DNA of 64,000 nt from the NCBI RefSeq assembly GCF_008087625.1, contig NZ_CP042997.1:4526001-4590000 (forward strand), written 5' to 3'. The notes below the pieces were generated by a model, which was not told where the DNA came from, did not search any database, and was given only the letters and a program-made list of their open reading frames with translations. Positions 44,506 to 53,053 of the stretch are shown piece after piece (within the stretch, counting starts at the first letter, position 1; every line of letters begins with the position of its first letter). The position numbers were made by a program, and so were the translations under genes. Source of the stretch: Aquisphaera giovannonii. GTDB taxonomy: Bacteria; Planctomycetota; Planctomycetia; Isosphaerales; Isosphaeraceae.

Positions 44506-47500
44506 TCACCCGGCCGGCCCGGCCCCGGCCCGCGCGCCCGGCATGGCCGCCGGCATGGCCGGCGCGGGCCGGCTCGCGCGCAACGGGTCGGGGTAGGGGC
44601 CGATCTCCTCGACCGGGATCGGGCGGAAGCCGACGGACCGGGTGAGCGCCTGGGACGGACTCAGGCGAAAATCCCCCCGGGCCGCGTCCGCGAAGCTGGG
44701 GTCGGACGCCCCGAGCTCGAGGTCCTCCAGGCGGTCCAGGTGCTCGAGGTCCTCCGCCGCCAGGGGGCCGCAGCGATACGCGACGTTCCGCCACGCGTGG
44801 TTGATGCCCGGCGGCTTCAGCATCGCGGCCATCTCCGGGTAGCGCCCGAGGTAGAGCGGCGTGAGGAAGAAGCCGTCCGGGCGATGCCCCTCCTCGAGCG
44901 ACTTCCAGACGCCGTTGCTGCCGTACCAGCCGCCGCTGATCCCCAGCTTGCAATCCACGAACAGGTTGTTGTCGATCACGTTATCCCGGCCGCCGTTCAT
45001 CTGGACGCCGCCGAAGTGGCCGCTGGCGCTGCGGACGAAGACGTTGCCGTAGATCAGGACGCCGCTGATCGCGTCGTCCAGCCGGATGGCGGCCTGCCCG
45101 TGGACGATCGCGCCCGGGGCCGCCTTCCCGCAGTCGACGAAGCGGTTGTGCCGGAAGACGACGCCCCGGTAGGTCGGGTTGCCGTAGAGCTCCATCGCCC
45201 CCTGGTCGTCCGACTCCCGCACCGCGGCGTACACGTCGTTGTACTCGATGACGTGGTCGTTCCCCTCGATCCGCATGACGCTGCTGGGCGCGTCGTACAT
45301 CCGGTTGTGCGCGACGCGGTTGCCCACGCCCTCGAGCTGGATGGCCGGGGTGTAGGTGCGGTCGATCCGGCCGAAGTCGTGGATGTCGCAGTTCTCCACG
45401 AGGTGCCGGCCCGGCGTCAGCGTCGCCCGGTCGCCGCCGATCACCTCGGTGGCGCGGCGGCCGATGGTGGCGACCTCGCAGCCGAACAGGACGTCGGCCT
45501 CGCCGCCGTTCACGACGACCCCGTTGCCCGCCATCCGGCGGACGGTGCAGCCCGCCAGGACGCAGCGGCGGCACGACTCCAGCCGCAGGCCGTCCGACCG
45601 GGAGAGGTCGAACGCCAGGCCCTCGAGCCTCACGTCGCAGACGCGGTCCATGGCCACCATCGGCGTCGAGGCCACGCCGATCTCCGCCGTCGCCTTCGCG
45701 ATGTCGCCCCCGGGCGGATAGAGGTAGAGCACGCCGGCCTTGCGGTCGAGGTACCACTCGCCCGGGGCGTCGAGCTCCTCCAGGAGGTTGAACGCATAGT
45801 ACTGGATGCCCTGCTCGGTGCTCATGCCGCCGCCGTACTCGTACGCCTCGTCGCAGGCGATCGTGCGGGCGGCGGGGTCGATGCGGGAGACCCGGATGGT
45901 GGCGTCGGCCCAGAGGTAGTGGAAGTAGCCGAAGAGCCAGGGCTCCTCGGCGCGGGCCCATCGCGCGGGGCGGTCGCCGAGGTACTCGAAGACCGACGGC
46001 TTGCCCTCCCTGCGCGAGCCCGGCTGGACGAGCTTCCCGATGCCGACGAAGCCGGCATTGGGCCAGCGGGCGGGCGTCATCGGCCGGCCGCCCACGAAGA
46101 CCTCGAGCGTCGGCGGCGACGGCGGCTGGCCGAAGCCGCGGACGGCGAGCCTGCCGAGGTCACGGATCCCGAGCGCCTTCAGGTCGCACCGGACGACCTT
46201 CCCGCGGGCTTCCTCGGGCAGCCGCGAGAGGGCATCGGCGTCGGCCACCGGCGCCCATCCGGCGAGCCTCCGGCCGCCGTAGAAGACGGCCTTGCCGGGC
46301 TCCTCGGCGCGGTAGACGACCGGGCCGTCGGGCGTGCCGGAGTCCTCCGCGGAGAGGCTGAAGGTCCCGGCGACGGGATACTCGCCCGGCAGGACGCGGA
46401 CGGCGATCGCGCCCCGGGTGCCCCTCGCCCGGAGGCCGCGGACGAGGTCGCGGGCGCGGGCCAGGCTCGCCGCGGGCGACGACCGCGAACCCTCGGCCGC
46501 GTCGTCGCCCGCCGGCGAGACGAACACCTCGGCCGCGAAGCGGTCGATGCGGGGCGGCGGGGTCCGGGTCGCGGCCGGGTCGCGGGGCGGGAGCCCCTCC
46601 GCGACGCGTCCGAGCTCGCGGACTCGCTCGCGGGCCTCCATCCGGTGGACCTCGGGATACGCGGCCGTCGCCGCGATCGCGACATACTCCCGCGCCGCCT
46701 CCGCGGGCTTGCGCTCGGCGGCCCAGCTCTGGGCGACGCGGAGGTGGGCGTAGCTGCGGATCGACGGCGGCAGGTCGCTCGCCGCGGCCAGCGCCGAGCA
46801 GGCCTTCCGCACGGCCCCGAGGTCCCCCTTCGCCCACGACGCCCTCGCGGCGGCCAGCGCGTCGAGGGCGGCCTCCCGGTGCTCGGCGGCGAGCTCGGCC
46901 GGCGACCGGACGACGCCGAAGGTCCGCTCCAGCTCCCGGAATTCGGCCCGGACCTCCGCCCGCGAGAGGGCGCGGCGGTGGACGCGGACCTCGTCCATCA
47001 GGCCCCAGTAGTTGTGCCAGCCGCTCCCGAGCGTCAGCTCGCCGCCCTTCGCAAAATCGCCATCGAAGTTGGAGGGGAGCGGGGCCTCGGACACGGCGCC
47101 GCCGTTGACGTACAACGCAACCCGGCGGGCGCGGCGATCGCAGACGACGGCGACGTGGGCCCAGCGGCCGACCGCCAGCATGCCCGGACCCGTCCCGCCG
47201 CCCGCGGCGACGATCCGGCCGTGCTCGTCGCGGTAGCAGGTGTAGGTGTCGAGCTTGCCGTCCGCCATGACGTCGATGCCGACGTAGGCGTCGGGATACG
47301 TGCCGGACGAGAAGATCCGCCGCTGGTTCTGCCTGTCCTCGATCGACAAGCTCGTCGGCTTCAGCCAGGCGCTGAAGGTCCACGACCCCTTGCCAAATCG
47401 CAGGGCCGGCGGGACCTCGACGCGGGCGAAGGTGCCCGGCTGGCCGTCGAACGAGAGGGCCTTGCCCGACGGCGACGCGGACCAGCCGCCGCCGACCGCC

Positions 47501-47649
47501 GCGTCCAGACGATGCCCCGAGCGATCGGCCGCGATCCTCCCCTCGCCCTCGTTGCACGCGTAATGCAGCAGGAGGCCGTCGTCGGCCGCGGCCGACGTCG
47601 CCGGCAGCCAGGAGGCGAGCAGGGCCAGTGTGAATCGCGAGGGGAACAT
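44506..47649 (-). CDS. Exported LamG plus right-handed parallel beta-helix protein
   Basis: The 1047-residue protein has a signal peptide (MFPSRFTLALLASWLPATSAAA). It is followed by a concanavalin/LamG-type domain (residues about 25-230: LLLHYACNEGEGRIAADRSGH, WTFSAWLKPTSLS, WAHVAVVCDRRARRVALYVNGG, GLMDEVRVHRRALS). A helical linker leads to a long pectate-lyase-like beta-helix region (AEVFVSPAGDDAAEGSRSSP, LPGEYPVAGTF, then repeats such as VLAGCTVRRMAGNGVVVNGG, HNRMYDAPSSVMRIEG and DNVIDNNLFVDC). It probably binds and degrades polysaccharide outside the cell. GGAGG lies 9 nt before the ATG at 47649; another ATG two codons earlier is less well spaced. It is convergent with the RiPP-like operon, with 39 bp between stops. 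Confidence 0.88.
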   Translation of the reverse strand: MFPSRFTLALLASWLPATSAAADDGLLLHYACNEGEGRIAADRSGHRLDAAVGGGWSASPSGKALSFDGQPGTFARVEVPPALRFGKGSWTFSAWLKPTSLSIEDRQNQRRIFSSGTYPDAYVGIDVMADGKLDTYTCYRDEHGRIVAAGGGTGPGMLAVGRWAHVAVVCDRRARRVALYVNGGAVSEAPLPSNFDGDFAKGGELTLGSGWHNYWGLMDEVRVHRRALSRAEVRAEFRELERTFGVVRSPAELAAEHREAALDALAAARASWAKGDLGAVRKACSALAAASDLPPSIRSYAHLRVAQSWAAERKPAEAAREYVAIAATAAYPEVHRMEARERVRELGRVAEGLPPRDPAATRTPPPRIDRFAAEVFVSPAGDDAAEGSRSSPAASLARARDLVRGLRARGTRGAIAVRVLPGEYPVAGTFSLSAEDSGTPDGPVVYRAEEPGKAVFYGGRRLAGWAPVADADALSRLPEEARGKVVRCDLKALGIRDLGRLAVRGFGQPPSPPTLEVFVGGRPMTPARWPNAGFVGIGKLVQPGSRREGKPSVFEYLGDRPARWARAEEPWLFGYFHYLWADATIRVSRIDPAARTIACDEAYEYGGGMSTEQGIQYYAFNLLEELDAPGEWYLDRKAGVLYLYPPGGDIAKATAEIGVASTPMVAMDRVCDVRLEGLAFDLSRSDGLRLESCRRCVLAGCTVRRMAGNGVVVNGGEADVLFGCEVATIGRRATEVIGGDRATLTPGRHLVENCDIHDFGRIDRTYTPAIQLEGVGNRVAHNRMYDAPSSVMRIEGNDHVIEYNDVYAAVRESDDQGAMELYGNPTYRGVVFRHNRFVDCGKAAPGAIVHGQAAIRLDDAISGVLIYGNVFVRSASGHFGGVQMNGGRDNVIDNNLFVDCKLGISGGWYGSNGVWKSLEEGHRPDGFFLTPLYLGRYPEMAAMLKPPGINHAWRNVAYRCGPLAAEDLEHLDRLEDLELGASDPSFADAARGDFRLSPSQALTRSVGFRPIPVEEIGPYPDPLRASRPAPAMPAAMPGARAGAGPAG

Positions 47650-47942
47650 CGTCATGACCTCCGGGAGGGCCGGTGAGGGCGGGCGGGGCGGGGGGAGGGG
47701 TCGCCGAGCGGGCGCGTCGCGCATGCGGGCGGCCATCCGCCGGGATGGGAGCCCACGTCGATCCTACGACGCCCCACGCCCCGGGTGGAGAGGATACCGG
47801 GGAGGGATGTCGCGGGCGCGATCGGGCCTGCCGGCTTACGCGGAGCCGCGACTTCGAGGTCGTGGCGGGGTCCTCGATACTCGGAGTGGATCCGGACACG
47901 CCGGCCTCCCGGCACATCACGGAGCCGGCCCCCTCGGGAATC

Positions 47943-48572
47943 TCATCCCCCCGACGGCACCACCAGGTCCGCCCGGCTGGCGCAGTCGTCGGCCAGGACG
48001 ACGCCGGCGTTGCGGCGGTCGTTGGTGTCGGCGCGGCGGTAGGCGGCCTCGGGCGTGTCCTCCAGGCCGACGGCGAGGTGCCGCGCGGCGACGCGATCCA
48101 CGGCGGTCTCCAGGTCGCAATCCAGGACGACCGTGAAGTCGAAGAGGTCGGCCATCCGCCAGGAGCGGAGGAGCAGGTACAGGCCCTCGACGATCACCAG
48201 CGGCGAGGAGGCGGGCACGACGATCGCGTCCGGCTCCGGGTCCTTGACGGCGTGGTCGAAGGCCGGGAAGAGGCCGTCGCCGTGCGCCTTCAGGCGCGCC
48301 AGGTCGGCCCGCAGGGCGTCCGGGTCGAACGTATCCGGCGCGCCGCGGCGGGCCAGGCCGTCGGCCGTCAGCGCGGAGCGGGGGAGGTGGTAGCCGTCCA
48401 TCGGGACGACCACGGCGCCGGGGACCATGGCCGCGAGGGCACCGGCGACCGTGCTCTTGCCGGAGCCCGGGATGCCCACGATCGCGACGAGGCGGGGCGC
48501 GGGCTCGCGACGTTCCAACGATCCGAGGATCGTCGAGGCGGCCGCCTCCACGCCATCGGCACTCCTGCTCAT
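47943..48572 (-). CDS. P-loop nucleoside/sugar kinase-like protein (uridine kinase/PRK superfamily)
   Basis: The 209-residue protein carries a Walker A loop GIPGSGKSTVAGALAAM near residues 33-48 and the DGYHLPRSAL block that follows in this kinase group. It also has RRGAPDTFDPDALRADLARL, FDHAVKDPEPDAI, PLVIVEGLYLLL and VDRVAARHLAVGLEDTPEAAYRRADTND, typical of the 'nucleoside/nucleotide kinase family' that includes fructose-transport-associated kinases. It lies 13 bp after the sugar porter gene in transcription order, so phosphorylation of the imported sugar or a nucleoside is a reasonable inference. Confidence 0.87.
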   Translation of the reverse strand: MSRSADGVEAAASTILGSLERREPAPRLVAIVGIPGSGKSTVAGALAAMVPGAVVVPMDGYHLPRSALTADGLARRGAPDTFDPDALRADLARLKAHGDGLFPAFDHAVKDPEPDAIVVPASSPLVIVEGLYLLLRSWRMADLFDFTVVLDCDLETAVDRVAARHLAVGLEDTPEAAYRRADTNDRRNAGVVLADDCASRADLVVPSGG

Positions 48573-48585
48573 CCCTCCGCTCCCC

Positions 48586-49956
48586 TCACGCCAGCCGGGC
48601 CTCGATGTCTTCCAGGGTGCCGCCCTTGGTCTCGGGCATGAGCGTCAGCGCGAAGACGAGCTGGAGGCCCATCATCGCGGCGAAGAACCCGAAGGCGCCC
48701 GCCCCGGACCACCGGGCGATCGCCGGGAAGGTCCAGCTCACGAGCGCCGCCATGAACCAGTGGGTGAAGCTCCCGAGCGCCTGCCCCTTCGCGCGGACGG
48801 CGTTCGGGAAGATCTCCGCGATGAAGACCCAGATCACCGCCCCCTGGCTGAAGGCGTGCGACGCCTGGAAGGCGAGCAGGCCGGCCAGCACGATCAGGCC
48901 GCCGGTGCGGTCGAAATTGCCGCCGTAGTGATGGAAGGCCCAGGCGACCGCCCCGAGGCTCGCCATGTAGCCGACCGAGCCCCAGATGATGAGCTTGCGG
49001 CGGCCGACGAAGTCGATGAGCGCCATGCCCACCAGCGTGAAGACCAGGTTCGTCCCGCCGACGGCGATGCTCTGCATGAGCGCGGAGCTCTCCCCCGCGC
49101 CGGCCATCTCGAAGATCCTCGGGGCGTAATACATGAGCGCGTTGATGCCGGAGAGCTGGTTGAACATCGCGATCGCCCAGGCCAGGAAGATCGGCCAGGC
49201 GTAGCGGCGCTGGAAGAGCGCGTCCTGCTCGACCGTCCCGGAGAGCGACGCCTCGATCGCCGCGAGCTCGCCCGGGACGTCCGCGTGGCCGAGCCTCGCC
49301 AGCACGGCGCGGGCCTCCTCCGCGCGTCCCGCCTTCACGAGCCACCGCGGGCTCTCCACGATCCCGAAGAGCAGCGCGAAGAATGCGGCCGAGGGGATCG
49401 CCACCACGCCGAGCATCCACCGCCAGGCCTCGTCCGGCGGCCAGGCCAGGCTGATCAGATAGTTCGAGACGAACGACAGCAGGATGCCGACGACGATGTT
49501 GAGCTGGTTGATCGCCACCAGCCGGCCCCGGAGCCGCGACGGGGAGATCTCCGCGATGTACATCGGGGCCACCACCGACGCCCCGCCGATCGCCAGCCCG
49601 CCGACGAACCGCATGACCACGAAGGTCCACCACGAGCCGGCCAGCGCACTGCCCAGCGACGAGACGAAATACAGGACCGCCAGCAGGAACAGCGTCTTCC
49701 GCCGCCCCATCCGGTCCGCCGGCCGCTCGATGGCCACCGAGCCGACGATCGTCCCGATGAGCGCCGTGGCCACCGTGAAGCCCAGCCAGAACGAGTCGAG
49801 CTCGAACAGCCGCTGGAGGGACTTCTCCGCCCCGGAGATGACCGCCGTGTCGAAGCCGAACAGCAGCCCCCCGAGCGCCGCGACCGCCGCCGAGCGGATG
49901 CCGACGGCCGACAGCTTGCTGTCCTGAACATGCTCTCCGGCGGGTGCGACGTTCAT
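48586..49956 (-). CDS. MFS sugar porter
   Basis: This 456-residue member of the sugar-porter branch of the major facilitator superfamily has 12 predicted transmembrane helices. Signatures: GGLLFGFDTAVISGA in TM1, the loop 2-3 motif ADRMGRRKTL, RFVGGLAIGGASVVAPMYIAEISPSRLRGRLVAINQL, the mid-loop PESPRWL equivalent VESPRWLVKAGR, QLSGINALMYYAPRIF in TM7, DFVGRRKL and the C-terminal MPETKGGTLEDIE (PETKG). It is a proton-coupled or facilitative hexose/pentose importer. The ATG at 49956 is chosen by family length. It is the first gene of a two-gene unit with the kinase. Confidence 0.95.
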   Translation of the reverse strand: MNVAPAGEHVQDSKLSAVGIRSAAVAALGGLLFGFDTAVISGAEKSLQRLFELDSFWLGFTVATALIGTIVGSVAIERPADRMGRRKTLFLLAVLYFVSSLGSALAGSWWTFVVMRFVGGLAIGGASVVAPMYIAEISPSRLRGRLVAINQLNIVVGILLSFVSNYLISLAWPPDEAWRWMLGVVAIPSAAFFALLFGIVESPRWLVKAGRAEEARAVLARLGHADVPGELAAIEASLSGTVEQDALFQRRYAWPIFLAWAIAMFNQLSGINALMYYAPRIFEMAGAGESSALMQSIAVGGTNLVFTLVGMALIDFVGRRKLIIWGSVGYMASLGAVAWAFHHYGGNFDRTGGLIVLAGLLAFQASHAFSQGAVIWVFIAEIFPNAVRAKGQALGSFTHWFMAALVSWTFPAIARWSGAGAFGFFAAMMGLQLVFALTLMPETKGGTLEDIEARLA

Positions 49957-50176
49957 CGCGACGGGGCCTCTCGGGGAGGAGGTCGCGGGCGGGAATTCCG
50001 CCCGCGGAGGCCCGATCTTACGACGCCAGTGGAGCGATCGCCAGCGGGCTGGAACGACGCGGCGATCTGCAAGCAATCCTGTCAAACCTTCGGGAGGTCA
50101 CTACAGGGGCGGGGCCGGGCCGGGGGAGATCGCCCCCATGGAAATCGCCGGTGGTCGGCGTTCGAAGGCGGGTCGC

Positions 50177-50328
50177 CGACTCTCGTAGGGTTCGTCTTGA
50201 CGTTCCGGATCGGCTGGGCACGAGGAGGCGCCCGGGCCATCTCGCACGCCCGGGCACGCCCCCTCTATCGCTGCATCGTCTCCATGACGCGGCGGTCCGG
50301 TGCGTCAAGACGCACCCTGCGAGAGTCG
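50177..50328. repeat. 152-bp element with 33-bp terminal inverted repeats (family B, copy 2)
   Basis: Bases 50177-50209 (CGACTCTCGTAGGGTTCGTC...CCGGA) pair with 50296-50328 as reverse complements with about 4 mismatches in 33. The termini and their inner junctions match the element at 29849-30004. It lies in the 400-bp gap between the sugar porter and an orphan antitoxin gene, 28 bp beyond the antitoxin stop. No coding potential is seen inside, and the rest of the gap (49957-50176) shows nothing recognisable. Confidence 0.6.
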
Positions 50329-50356
50329 ACCGGACCATCGCGGCTTGACCCGATGC

Positions 50357-50560
50357 CTATGGTCGGCGATCTGCGGAGGCCCGCCGGAGGAACACGGGCG
50401 TATCCGGAAGGGGCCTGGGTTGCCGGGGACGGGTCGGCAGCGGGCGGAGTTCGGCGACGGGTCGACACTCGAGAGGGACAACGGTCGGTCCGCCGGCCTC
50501 GACGCGGGCGAGCAGGGCGGCGGCGTCCCTCCGCAGATCCTGGAGAGTGACGATGTTCAT
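50357..50560 (-). CDS. Orphan Phd/YefM-type antitoxin
   Basis: The 67-residue protein reads MNIVTLQDLRRDAAALLARVEAGGPTVVPLECRPVAELRPLP, the N-terminal DNA-binding domain of the Phd/YefM antitoxins (short strand, helix, VEAGG, then GRPVAEL-like). The C-terminal toxin-binding tail is short and basic. No PIN, Doc or YoeB toxin gene follows; instead a MITE-like element starts 28 bp after the stop. It may be a solitary regulator or the remainder of a disrupted module. A perfect 16-bp palindrome touches the start codon. Confidence 0.65.
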   Translation of the reverse strand: MNIVTLQDLRRDAAALLARVEAGGPTVVPLECRPVAELRPLPTRPRQPRPLPDTPVFLRRASADRRP

Positions 50561-50576
50561 GGATGGAATTCCATCC
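50561..50576. promoter_or_regulatory. Perfect 16-bp palindrome at the antitoxin start, candidate operator
   Basis: GGATGGAATTCCATCC is identical to its reverse complement and ends exactly at the ATG of the Phd-like gene. Phd/YefM proteins bind palindromes at their own promoters, so this is a natural autoregulatory operator. It also occupies the place of a ribosome site, so binding could block translation or initiation. Confidence 0.5.
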
Positions 50577-50664
50577 GGCCTTCGATCCCTACGGGCCGTC
50601 GCGGGGCGAAGACCCGACGCCAGGCGAGGGGCCGGATCGCCCGGCCCTTCGCGGCCGGGCCGCA

Positions 50665-50928
50665 TCACATGACCTTGTCGTGGCGGTGCCGCTCCAGGGT
50701 GTAGAGGACGGCCATCTCGCAGAGGGCGTCGATGGCGACCTTCCGCGCGGCGGGATCGGCGATCGCCTCGACGTCCTTCAGGCGCGCGATCACGCGACCG
50801 GCCTGCTCGGCGACCTCCTCCTCGCTCACGTGGCCGTCCTCCATGACCTTGCGGTAGGACGGACGCTTCGCCACGTAGGCGTCGAGGTGCAGGTATCCGC
50901 TCTCGGGGTCGTACCAGGGCTCGGGCAT
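50665..50928 (-). CDS. Small protein of unknown function
   Basis: The 87-residue protein starts MPEPWYDPESGYLHLDAYVAKRPSYRKVMEDGHVSEEEVAEQAGRV and continues as a charged helical protein (VAIDALCEMAVLYTLERHRHDKVM). GGAGGATCCCGC before the ATG at 50928 is a strong ribosome site. There is no signal peptide or membrane segment, so it is cytoplasmic. I do not recognise the family. It lies just upstream of the orphan antitoxin gene on the same strand (104 bp), but no toxin fold is evident. Confidence 0.6.
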   Translation of the reverse strand: MPEPWYDPESGYLHLDAYVAKRPSYRKVMEDGHVSEEEVAEQAGRVIARLKDVEAIADPAARKVAIDALCEMAVLYTLERHRHDKVM

Positions 50929-51276
50929 GCGGGATCCTCCGTGGCCTCGATCCGGGCGGGAGCCGGCGCGGGCTCGATGTCGATGGGGCCCGGCCGGCGT
51001 GCGCAGGCCGGATCCTTGTCGTCGCGACGGCCCGCCATCGGCGGCCGAGGGGTGCGACAATCCCCGGGACGCGTGCACCGCAACGCCCGGGTCGGCACCG
51101 GGCGTCGGAGACGGGGGCGGGCCTCCGCCCCGGTCCCCGGGCGTCGACTCGCGTGAGGATGAGCTTGCGGGGCATTCTTGTCAAGAGATTGCGACGAGCC
51201 GGGCGGGAATGATCCCGGTCCGCCGGGGCCGCCGGGCCGGGGGGCCGGGCGGCCGCGGGGCGTGGTCGGGCGGGCG
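50929..51276. other. Intergenic region without recognised features
   Basis: The 348-bp stretch lies between two minus-strand genes and is uniformly GC-rich. Short dyads occur (for example GGGGCCGCCGGGCCGGGGGGCC near 51227), but nothing stands out as a promoter, terminator or gene. Confidence 0.35.
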
Positions 51277-51981
51277 TCAGCGGACGCGGATGCTGCCCTC
51301 GGCGACGGCGGCCTGGACGTAGTCCTTGAGGTCCGCCTTGAGCTGCCGGACCATGGCGACGCCGGAGCCGGGGGTGCCCGGGTCATAGAGCGTCTCGGTG
51401 TCCTGCCAGGTGGGGAAGAGCTGGTCGTGGCCGTAGGGCACCTTGCGGCTGATGCCCGACAGCGCCGCGTCGAAGGCCGCGGCGTTGTGCGTCTTGGCGA
51501 ACGTGCCCGCGGCGCGGTCGATCTGCTTGAGCGTGGCGACGTAGGTCTTGCTCGTCAGGATCGGGGCGAAGCCCGACGTCGTGGACGCCGCCGAGGCGAC
51601 GTTCGAGATGCCGGCCCAGGCGCCCTTCATCCGGATCGAGCCGTCCGCGACCGCCGACTGGACGTAGTCCTTGAGGTCGGCCTTGAGCTGCCGGACCATG
51701 GCGAGGCCGGAGCCGGGGGTGCCCGGGTCGTAGAGCGCCTCGGTGTCCTGCCAGGTGGGGAAGAGTTGGTCGTGGCCGTAGGGCACCTTGCGGCTGATGC
51801 TCGACAGCGCCGCGTCGAAGATCGCGGGGTTGTGGGTCTTCGCGAAGGTGCCCGCGGCCCGGTCGATCTGCTTGAGCACGGAGTTGAGCGTGGACGGCGT
51901 GACGGCCGGGACGGCCGACAGCAGGGCCTTGCCCTCGAGGGACTCGAGGCCCGCCTGGAACCTGCGACGAGGCTTGATCAT
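51277..51981 (-). CDS. Exported protein made of two nearly identical tandem repeats
   Basis: The 234-residue protein starts MIKPRRRFQAGLESLEGKALLSAVPAV, the planctomycete 'LE..x.LLSA' export-type motif. Two units of period 115 residues follow, both containing LKQIDRAAGTFAKTHN, ISRKVPYGHDQLFPTWQDTE and LYDPGTPGSG with MVRQLKADLKDYVQ. DNA identity between the units is very high over at least 160 bp (for example 51315-51477 against 51660-51822), so the duplication is recent or maintained by gene conversion. No known family is recognised. It faces away from the sigma factor gene. Confidence 0.75.
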   Translation of the reverse strand: MIKPRRRFQAGLESLEGKALLSAVPAVTPSTLNSVLKQIDRAAGTFAKTHNPAIFDAALSSISRKVPYGHDQLFPTWQDTEALYDPGTPGSGLAMVRQLKADLKDYVQSAVADGSIRMKGAWAGISNVASAASTTSGFAPILTSKTYVATLKQIDRAAGTFAKTHNAAAFDAALSGISRKVPYGHDQLFPTWQDTETLYDPGTPGSGVAMVRQLKADLKDYVQAAVAEGSIRVR

Positions 51982-52261
51982 GGTTGTGTCCTTGCGGAAG
52001 CCTGGGGCGAGAACGAGGGCCCACGGGGCCTCGGCGACGCGACGGGCACGCGCCCGCCACAGCGACGGCTCGAGGACCGATCGGATTGGCCGCCCGCGCG
52101 GGCGGGGCCGAGACGTGGACCGCGGGACGAAGATGCCGAAACCGGCCCGCCGTGCGAGATTCCGCGTGCGAAATCGCGTCACTCCGGGTACTCTTGGCCG
52201 GGTCGGCTTGGATTCGTCCGCACCCATCCAGATGCGGTCGCTTGCGAAACCGGAAACGCAA

Positions 52262-52879
52262 ATGGACGAGACGCCGAGGACGCGACGAGACGGCGACGGC
52301 GACATCGAGGCGGCCCCGGCCGCGCCCGCGACTGCGACGGCGGAGCGGCTCGCGAGGCATGAAGCGTCCCTGAGGGCCCGGGCGGTCCGGGAGCTGGGGC
52401 GGTCGAGGATCGACGGCGCGGGAGCCTCGGATTACGTCCACGAGGCCTTCGTGGCGGTGCTGGAGGCGGAGGCCCGGGGCAAGGGGCCGGCCCCCTCGCC
52501 GGCGGCGGAGGCGAAGTACCTCCTGACGACCCTGCTCAACGGGATCCGCCAGGCGATCCGCAGGTCGCAGGCGACGAAGCACGGCGGCGGCGCGGCGTTC
52601 ACGCCGGTCGAGGGCGACGAGATCGCCGGGCCGGGCACGTCCCCCAGCGCCAGGGTCCGCCGGGCGACCCGCGAGGAGTGCCTGGAGGCGGCGTTCGGCT
52701 CCCTCTCGCCGCGCGACCGGGACGTGCTGAGGCTGGAGTTGATCGAGGAGAAGCCGCGCTCGGAGATCGCGGCCGTGCTGGGCGTCTCCGAGCGCCACGT
52801 CGGCAACCTCTATCGCGACGCCCTGTCCCGCCTCCGCGAGGCCTACCTCGCCCACGGCGGACCGTGGGATCTCACCTGA
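52262..52879 (+). CDS. ECF-like RNA polymerase sigma factor
   Basis: The 205-residue protein has a region 2-like part (RAVRELGRSRIDGAGASDYVHEAFVAVLEAEARG, AEAKYLLTTLLNGIRQAIRRSQATK). After a short linker comes a clear region 4 helix-turn-helix (AAFGSLSPRDRDVLRLELIEEKPRSEIAAVLGVSERHVGNLYRDALSRLREAY). This is a sigma-70 family member of the extracytoplasmic-function size. The kinase-FGE fusion gene starts 174 bp downstream on the same strand; ECF sigma/kinase pairs are frequent in planctomycetes and suggest phosphorylation-controlled transcription. The start at 52262 is preceded by a weak CGGAAAC; an ATG at 52232 is possible. Confidence 0.88.
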   Translation: MDETPRTRRDGDGDIEAAPAAPATATAERLARHEASLRARAVRELGRSRIDGAGASDYVHEAFVAVLEAEARGKGPAPSPAAEAKYLLTTLLNGIRQAIRRSQATKHGGGAAFTPVEGDEIAGPGTSPSARVRRATREECLEAAFGSLSPRDRDVLRLELIEEKPRSEIAAVLGVSERHVGNLYRDALSRLREAYLAHGGPWDLT

Positions 52880-53053
52880 CCTGACCGCCGCCGCGGGCCG
52901 GGGATCGGGGCGTCTCCCGGCGTGGGGACGGCCACGCCCGGTGCGGGCCCCGGCCGGCCGTGATGGCGAAAAATGCCGCCGCCCATTTCCGGTTCGGGGA
53001 CGAAACGCATCCAGGCGAATGGTCAGCAGCCCTCGCTCCGCGGAGCCCCTGGG

